The notes under the pieces: model-generated | The model's database searches: none | What the model was told of the DNA's origin: nothing | What the model saw: the letters and a program-made list of their open reading frames with translations, nothing else | Assembly (NCBI GenBank): GCA_019114885.1 | Contig: DXEQ01000150.1 | Location: 1-8,604 of the forward strand | DNA length: 8,604 nt | Origin: Candidatus Anaerobutyricum stercoripullorum | Lineage (GTDB): Bacteria > Bacillota > Clostridia > Lachnospirales > Lachnospiraceae | Direction of reading: 5' to 3' | Translations under genes and position numbers: made by a program | In this document: in pieces, positions 5,293-8,604 of the stretch | Position numbering within the stretch: position 1 is the stretch's first letter | Layout of the letters: each line of letters starts with the position of its first letter

Positions 5293-5964
5293 ATGTTATT
5301 ACAGAAAGAAAGAGAAGACGTTGTAAAGTATTGTAAAATGTTGATCGAGCACGGACTGACAAAAGGTACCGGCGGAAATATCAGTATTTTCAACCGGGAG
5401 GAGGGCCTTTTTGCCATCAGCCCGAGCGGAATTGATTATTTTGAGACGGAGCCGGAGGATGTGGTTGTCATGAATCTGAAAGGCGAGGTGGTAGACGGAA
5501 AAAGAAAACCGTCCAGCGAGCATGAGCTGCACCGCATTTTTTATGTGAAAAGAGACGATATCAACGCGGTGGTACATACCCATTCCGTGTACAGCACGGT
5601 GCTGGCTGTGCTCAGAGAGGAACTTCCGGCGTCCAGCTATCTGGTTGCTTTTGCCGGAGGACCGAACGTGCGCTGCGGCGACTACGTATCTTTTGGAACA
5701 CCGGAGCTGGCGGAGATCACGTTTGAAGCCATGAAAGACCGCAACGCCGCACTGATGGCCAATCACGGGCTGATCACCGGCGGAAAGGACATCCTGAATG
5801 CATTTAACATCGCGGAGCAGATCGAAGGCTGTGCGGAAGTATATGTAAAAGCAAGGACCATCGGAACACCGGTACTTTTGGATGACGCCGAGATGAAGAA
5901 GATGGTGGATGTGTTCAACAATTCCTATGGACAGAAAAAAGCAAAAAAAGATATGGATAACTAG
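5293..5964 (+). CDS. fucA: Class II aldolase, L-fuculose-phosphate aldolase type
   Basis: A 223-residue cytosolic protein of the class II aldolase/adducin family. Zn-ligand and catalytic residues match E. coli FucA with a constant offset of three: E76 (E73), H95 and H97 (H92, H94), and H158 (H155). Phosphate-binding motifs are also present: GTGGNIS (25-31), SPSG (43-46) and SSEHELH (74-80). It would cleave L-fuculose 1-phosphate to dihydroxyacetone phosphate and L-lactaldehyde; related pentulose phosphates are possible substrates, so the sugar is inferred. No other fucose genes are in the window. The tail is lysine-rich (KKAKKDMDN). I chose the ATG at 5293 because AGGGAG lies 6 nt upstream; the in-frame ATG at 5239 falls inside the terminator hairpin. 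There is almost no room for a dedicated promoter after that terminator. Confidence 0.88.
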   Translation: MLLQKEREDVVKYCKMLIEHGLTKGTGGNISIFNREEGLFAISPSGIDYFETEPEDVVVMNLKGEVVDGKRKPSSEHELHRIFYVKRDDINAVVHTHSVYSTVLAVLREELPASSYLVAFAGGPNVRCGDYVSFGTPELAEITFEAMKDRNAALMANHGLITGGKDILNAFNIAEQIEGCAEVYVKARTIGTPVLLDDAEMKKMVDVFNNSYGQKKAKKDMDN

Positions 5965-6002
5965 ATAATACGGATAACTGAAACAGAATAAACTCTGTCC
6001 GG

Positions 6003-6037
6003 GGCAGTCACACAACAGCTTGTGGCTGCCTCTTTTT
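6003..6037 (+). terminator. Rho-independent terminator after the aldolase gene
   Basis: GGCAGTCACA (6003-6012) pairs with TGTGGCTGCC (6021-6030), 10 bp with one G-U, around an 8-base loop, followed by UCUUUUUG. It begins 38 bp after the aldolase stop. Confidence 0.92.
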
Positions 6038-6049
6038 GTGCGAAAACAG

Positions 6050-6079
6050 TTCACAAAATCGGAAAAAATGTGGTATCAT
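6050..6079 (+). promoter_or_regulatory. Possible upstream promoter for the mecA-type gene
   Basis: TTCACA (6050-6055) and TATCAT (6074-6079) are 18 bp apart, each one base from consensus. Transcripts from here would run through the palindrome at 6101-6115 and the CIRCE-like element. It is weaker than the promoter at 6133. Confidence 0.4.
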
Positions 6080-6100
6080 AAAACAAAAGAGAGAAAGTTT

Positions 6101-6115
6101 GTTTGAAATTCAAAC
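6101..6115. promoter_or_regulatory. Perfect palindrome GTTTGAAATTCAAAC (candidate operator)
   Basis: Arms GTTTGAA and TTCAAAC surround one central base. It lies 3 bp before the CIRCE-like element and about 18 bp upstream of the -35 box at 6133. The core TTTGA-N3-TCAAA has the spacing of FabT-type (MarR family) boxes of fatty-acid synthesis genes in Firmicutes. That assignment is a resemblance only. Confidence 0.5.
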
Positions 6116-6118
6116 AGA

Positions 6119-6145
6119 TTAGCACTCAAGTATTGACATGGCTAA
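6119..6145 (+). promoter_or_regulatory. CIRCE-like HrcA operator overlapping the mecA promoter
   Basis: The left half TTAGCACTC (6119-6127) matches the CIRCE half-site exactly. After precisely 9 bp comes CATGGCTAA (6137-6145), which agrees with the right half GAGTGCTAA at six of nine positions including the last five. The element covers the -35 box at 6133-6138, as expected for repression by the heat-shock repressor HrcA. Confidence 0.6.
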
Positions 6146-6160
6146 TAGTTTTGCTATAAT
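6133..6160 (+). promoter_or_regulatory. Consensus SigA promoter of the mecA-type gene
   Basis: TTGACA (6133-6138) and TATAAT (6155-6160) are both perfect, spaced by 16 bp. Transcription would start near 6167, only about 16 nt before the ATG at 6183, so the leader consists of little more than the ribosome site. Confidence 0.88.
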
Positions 6161-6182
6161 AAGGGCAGGAAGGAGGGATACG

Positions 6183-6974
6183 ATGTTTTTTTGGAAGATC
6201 GACGATGAAACAATACGCTGTCTGATCCACAAGCAGGAGATTGACAGCATGGGATTTGATTTGCAGACACTGAGCACAGACAGCAGACAGATGGAAGAAT
6301 TTCTCAACGAGATTGTCAAGAGCTCGCAGAATTACATTGACTGGCATACGGAGAACGGTATTCAGAATTACATCGCCAGATCCCTGCCGGCAGACCAGCT
6401 GCTGGTCACTATCAGCTGTACATTTCCGGATGTGGCCATTGACAGAGATCTGGATCAGATAAAGAAGATGACGACCGCCCTGAAAGAGAAGATCACCGAC
6501 GAGAGGCTGGAGGAGATTTACGCTCTTTCCGGAGAAGAGAAGGAGAAGGCTTTCGAGGAGATCTCACGGGATCTGCAGGAAGCCTGTATGGGAACGGCCG
6601 ATGAGGAAGGAGAACAGGAGGACGGCGCGTCGCTTAAGGCGGAGTCCCCGGCAGTCAGGGAGGAGAAGCATGGTTCCAACCTGCCGCCGCGGAAGCTGGT
6701 CTTTGAAGATTTCTCCAGAATGGTACAGTTCTGTTCCCTCATTGGAGAGAGAGTACATTTGCACACCAGTCTGTATAAGATGGATGAGAGATATGTGATG
6801 CTGGTCGATTTTTCGGAATGTGAGTCTGACGCTCAGGCGATTGCGTTTATGATCACGGCGGAGGAGTACGGAGGCAGAGCCGGAGCAGTCCGCTACGAGG
6901 AAGCTTATCTGGAAGAACACGGAAACCATATGATCGACGGGAACGCCATTGAAGTCTTGAGTCAGATGAATTAA
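6183..6974 (+). CDS. mecA: MecA-type adaptor protein for the ClpC protease
   Basis: A 263-residue acidic cytosolic protein. The N-terminal part (1-80) has the MecA pattern IDDETIRCLIHKQEIDSMGF followed by RQMEEFLNEIVK. This domain binds targets in Bacillus MecA. A variable, acidic, low-complexity linker (about 130-165, rich in E, D and A) follows. The C-terminal ClpC-binding domain runs from about 170 and ends in AYLEEHGNHMIDGNAIEVLSQM, close to the family's EYG...AYL.EHG...NAI signature. MecA delivers substrates to ClpC and activates its hexamer. The frame is open upstream to an ATG at 6138, but that lies in the promoter; AAGGAGGG (6170-6177) precedes the ATG at 6183 with correct spacing. 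The gene appears to be under a strong promoter with a CIRCE-like operator, which would place it in the heat-shock regulon. Its partner clpC is not in the window. Confidence 0.87.
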   Translation: MFFWKIDDETIRCLIHKQEIDSMGFDLQTLSTDSRQMEEFLNEIVKSSQNYIDWHTENGIQNYIARSLPADQLLVTISCTFPDVAIDRDLDQIKKMTTALKEKITDERLEEIYALSGEEKEKAFEEISRDLQEACMGTADEEGEQEDGASLKAESPAVREEKHGSNLPPRKLVFEDFSRMVQFCSLIGERVHLHTSLYKMDERYVMLVDFSECESDAQAIAFMITAEEYGGRAGAVRYEEAYLEEHGNHMIDGNAIEVLSQMN

Positions 6975-6988
6975 ACTGTAACAGGGAG

Positions 6989-7027
6989 ATGCCGCTGCTG
7001 ACAAAGGGCATTTGTCGGCGGCGGTAT
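6989..7027 (+). terminator. Intergenic hairpin after mecA, possible leaky terminator or attenuator
   Basis: A 14-bp stem (6992-7005 with 7011-7024, two G-U pairs), extendable to 17 bp, closes a 5-base loop. The following tract (TATTTCTGTTTCTT) is U-rich but interrupted. It lies 14 bp past the mecA-type stop and 26 bp before the chorismate mutase ATG. Partial termination is the simplest reading. Confidence 0.6.
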
Positions 7028-7053
7028 TTCTGTTTCTTAGAAGGAGGCAGCGA

Positions 7054-7923
7054 ATGGAACTATCAGAAGTCAGAGAACAGATTGACCGGGTGGACCGGGA
7101 GATGCGCCGGTTGTTTCTGGAGCGGATGTCCTTATCCGAACAGGTGGTCCGCATCAAGGCAGAGACCGGAGACGGAATCTATAAGCCGGACCGGGAAAAA
7201 GCCATCATAGAGAAACAGACGGCGAACGTGGACGCCCGTCTGGCGCGGGAATACACAGCTTTTATCAAGAGAATCATGGAAGTGAGCCGGAAGTACCAGT
7301 ATGGACGGATGCTGGAACTGCGGAAGGATTTTCCTTTTGCCTGCGCAGAAGAAGAAAAAGAGATCCGCAATCTCTGCGTGCGCAATGAAGATATCGCTCT
7401 GTGTGACAGCGACGCGGCAGAAAATGTATTGGCTGTCCACTCCTATGAGGATATGGGAGCAGCACTTAGAAAGCATCTGGCGGACGCCGGCATGGGCGTG
7501 CTGGGGGAGGTCGGGGGAGAAGTATCCCATGCGCTTTACGACCTGCTTCTTTGCGGTCCGTTTTTTATCACAAAATGTACCGTCAAGAAAGAGGCCGGAG
7601 AATCGACCCGGCAGAAAGTCATTACATTTACAGATACGCTGGAAGTGCTACCGGAACATGACAGGATCTGTCTGGCATTTACCTGTGGCGATCGCTGCGG
7701 AAGTCTTGGCGGTATTCTGACCATGATCGCGGATTACGGCGTGAATCTCACGGAGTTTCACTCCCGTCCGTACCGGCAGGACGATGGATGGGGATACCGT
7801 TTCTTCGCGGAACTGGACGCCTGCATGGGTGAGCCGGAGATCCGGGCGCTGCTTTATCAGCTGTCCCGGGAGACGACAGAGCTGCGGATTCTTGGAAGTT
7901 ACGTTTACGAGGAGGAGATCTGA
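7054..7923 (+). CDS. Chorismate mutase (AroQ) with degenerate prephenate-dehydratase remnant and ACT domain
   Basis: A 289-residue protein resembling a shortened P-protein (chorismate mutase/prephenate dehydratase, usually about 370-380 residues). Residues 1-88 are an AroQ-type mutase. R7, R24, K35, R47, E48, S78 and Q82 align with E. coli R11, R28, K39, R51, E52, S84 and Q88, so conversion of chorismate to prephenate looks intact. Residues about 119-175 recall the second lobe of prephenate dehydratase (SYEDMGAALR, then MGVL and ALYDLLL). The pre-VYDLL ENS segment is replaced by EVGGEVSH, the N-terminal GPxGTF-type lobe is missing and no TRF catalytic motif is seen. Residues 203-285 form an ACT domain with CGSLGGIL and HSRP, matching the GAL and ESRP motifs that bind phenylalanine. 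It is therefore probably a regulated mutase, not a dehydratase. AAGGAGG lies 6 nt before the ATG; an earlier in-frame ATG at 7012 falls in the hairpin. The next gene overlaps its stop by one base. Confidence 0.82.
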   Translation: MELSEVREQIDRVDREMRRLFLERMSLSEQVVRIKAETGDGIYKPDREKAIIEKQTANVDARLAREYTAFIKRIMEVSRKYQYGRMLELRKDFPFACAEEEKEIRNLCVRNEDIALCDSDAAENVLAVHSYEDMGAALRKHLADAGMGVLGEVGGEVSHALYDLLLCGPFFITKCTVKKEAGESTRQKVITFTDTLEVLPEHDRICLAFTCGDRCGSLGGILTMIADYGVNLTEFHSRPYRQDDGWGYRFFAELDACMGEPEIRALLYQLSRETTELRILGSYVYEEEI

Positions 7924-8604
7924 TGGAGGCAAGAGCGAGAGAAACGCAGCGGTTTGCGACGGAGAAAGGATTTGATCTGGAAGAGTATAAAAAATGTTTC
8001 GGACGGATTCAATACGATGACCGGGATGTGATCATGTATGAGAAAATGCTTGACTTCCTCTGGCAGTATGTCGTGTGCCCGGGCTGCCTTAATGACTACC
8101 GGGGATTGCTCATGGAATATGCCCGCTGGAATCAGCAGATGATCGAAAAGTGCTACTGTCATCTCCCTCACGATCTGCCTTATGCCAACATTCGCCGGGC
8201 GTATCAGTCGGTGGTCTATCTGCTGGCAGGCAGGCTGGAAGAGGGGCAGCGGATGTTGGCGGAGATCGGGACGGATCATTTTCAGTATGACGGGAAGGCG
8301 CCAAAGCTTTTGATGATCAAGAATGGAAAGCGGTATGTGCCGGTGTCGAAACTGTTCCTGCTCTATAATTATTATAAGGTATTAAAACAGATGGATGAGC
8401 AGCGGGCAAAGCAGTGGAAAGAACAGTATGCCTATGCGTTTACCCGTTTTGGGGATGAGGAGCATGCAGATCACGACCGGTTCCTGGATGAACAGCTGCA
8501 AGTGTACTCAGACTGCATTTTTTATCCGGTTTTTGAGCGGGTGTATAAGATTCCGTGGAATCCGGCGGATTTTTATATGTATTTCGAGGAAGAGAAGAGT
8601 ATCC
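7923..8604 (+). CDS. Unrecognised protein, translationally coupled to the chorismate mutase gene (3' end outside window)
   Basis: The frame opens at ATG 7923, sharing one base with the upstream TGA (TGATG), with GGAGG 7 nt before it. It remains open to the window end (227 codons visible). I do not recognise the family. It looks soluble, with no signal peptide or membrane segment. It is rich in Tyr, charged residues and predicted helix. A CPGC pair (C52, C55) and a CYC (C77, C79) occur, but no complete metal site is evident. A segment around 135-155 (GKRYVPVSKLFLLYNYYKVL) looks like a packed helical region. The continuous open frame, strong ribosome site and overlap make it a real gene. The coupling suggests co-expression with the chorismate mutase, but no functional link is proven. 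Confidence 0.75.
   Translation, partial: MEARARETQRFATEKGFDLEEYKKCFGRIQYDDRDVIMYEKMLDFLWQYVVCPGCLNDYRGLLMEYARWNQQMIEKCYCHLPHDLPYANIRRAYQSVVYLLAGRLEEGQRMLAEIGTDHFQYDGKAPKLLMIKNGKRYVPVSKLFLLYNYYKVLKQMDEQRAKQWKEQYAYAFTRFGDEEHADHDRFLDEQLQVYSDCIFYPVFERVYKIPWNPADFYMYFEEEKSI

Noticed and set aside
5288..5326. Twelve-codon frame starting 5 bp before the aldolase ATG
   Set aside because: Its ATG is only 1 nt from the AGGGAG site, too close for initiation, while the aldolase ATG has ideal spacing.

Overview
The window looks like ordinary chromosome from an anaerobic, low-to-mid GC Gram-positive bacterium of the class Clostridia, most likely a Lachnospiraceae-type gut organism. This is inference from: strong AGGAGG-type ribosome binding sites before most genes, intrinsic terminators with clean U-tracts, a MecA-type Clp adaptor, a stand-alone small alarmone synthetase, and a two-iron superoxide reductase typical of anaerobes. 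I see no insertion sequence, CRISPR array, tRNA, rRNA or attachment site.

Left part (1-2632, all on the minus strand). A HExxH metallopeptidase-like gene (1595-2485) has its own promoter, a structured RNA leader of about 110 nt and a strong terminator (1527-1557). Downstream, a second promoter with nested operator-like dyads (1367-1428) drives an SPFH/band-7 membrane protein (233-1261). A partial Arc-type ribbon-helix-helix gene (1-121) follows, with a perfect 12-bp inverted repeat between the two. The SPFH and ribbon-helix-helix genes probably form one operon.

Middle (2728-6037, plus strand). A divergent promoter leads into a small (p)ppGpp synthetase (2793-3557). A YrbG-type calcium/cation antiporter (3635-4576) follows, then a desulfoferrodoxin/superoxide reductase (4804-5178) with a hairpin leader and a very strong terminator, and an L-fuculose-phosphate-type class II aldolase (5293-5964) with its own terminator. 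The aldolase start lies only 31 bp beyond the preceding terminator, so its expression presumably depends on read-through or on control at that hairpin.

Right part (6050-8604, plus strand). A near-consensus promoter overlapped by a CIRCE-like element, with a second palindrome just upstream, drives a MecA-type adaptor (6183-6974). An intergenic hairpin separates it from a chorismate mutase fused to a degenerate prephenate-dehydratase remnant and an ACT domain (7054-7923). That stop codon overlaps the start of an unrecognised gene running off the window (7923-8604).

Themes are stress and nutrient sensing (alarmone synthetase, Clp adaptor, superoxide reductase, SPFH membrane protein) plus aromatic amino-acid metabolism. 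I do not see a defence or mobile system. The most interesting signals are the possible HrcA control of mecA, the chorismate mutase carrying a vestigial dehydratase, and several structured leaders and dyads not explained by the coding genes.
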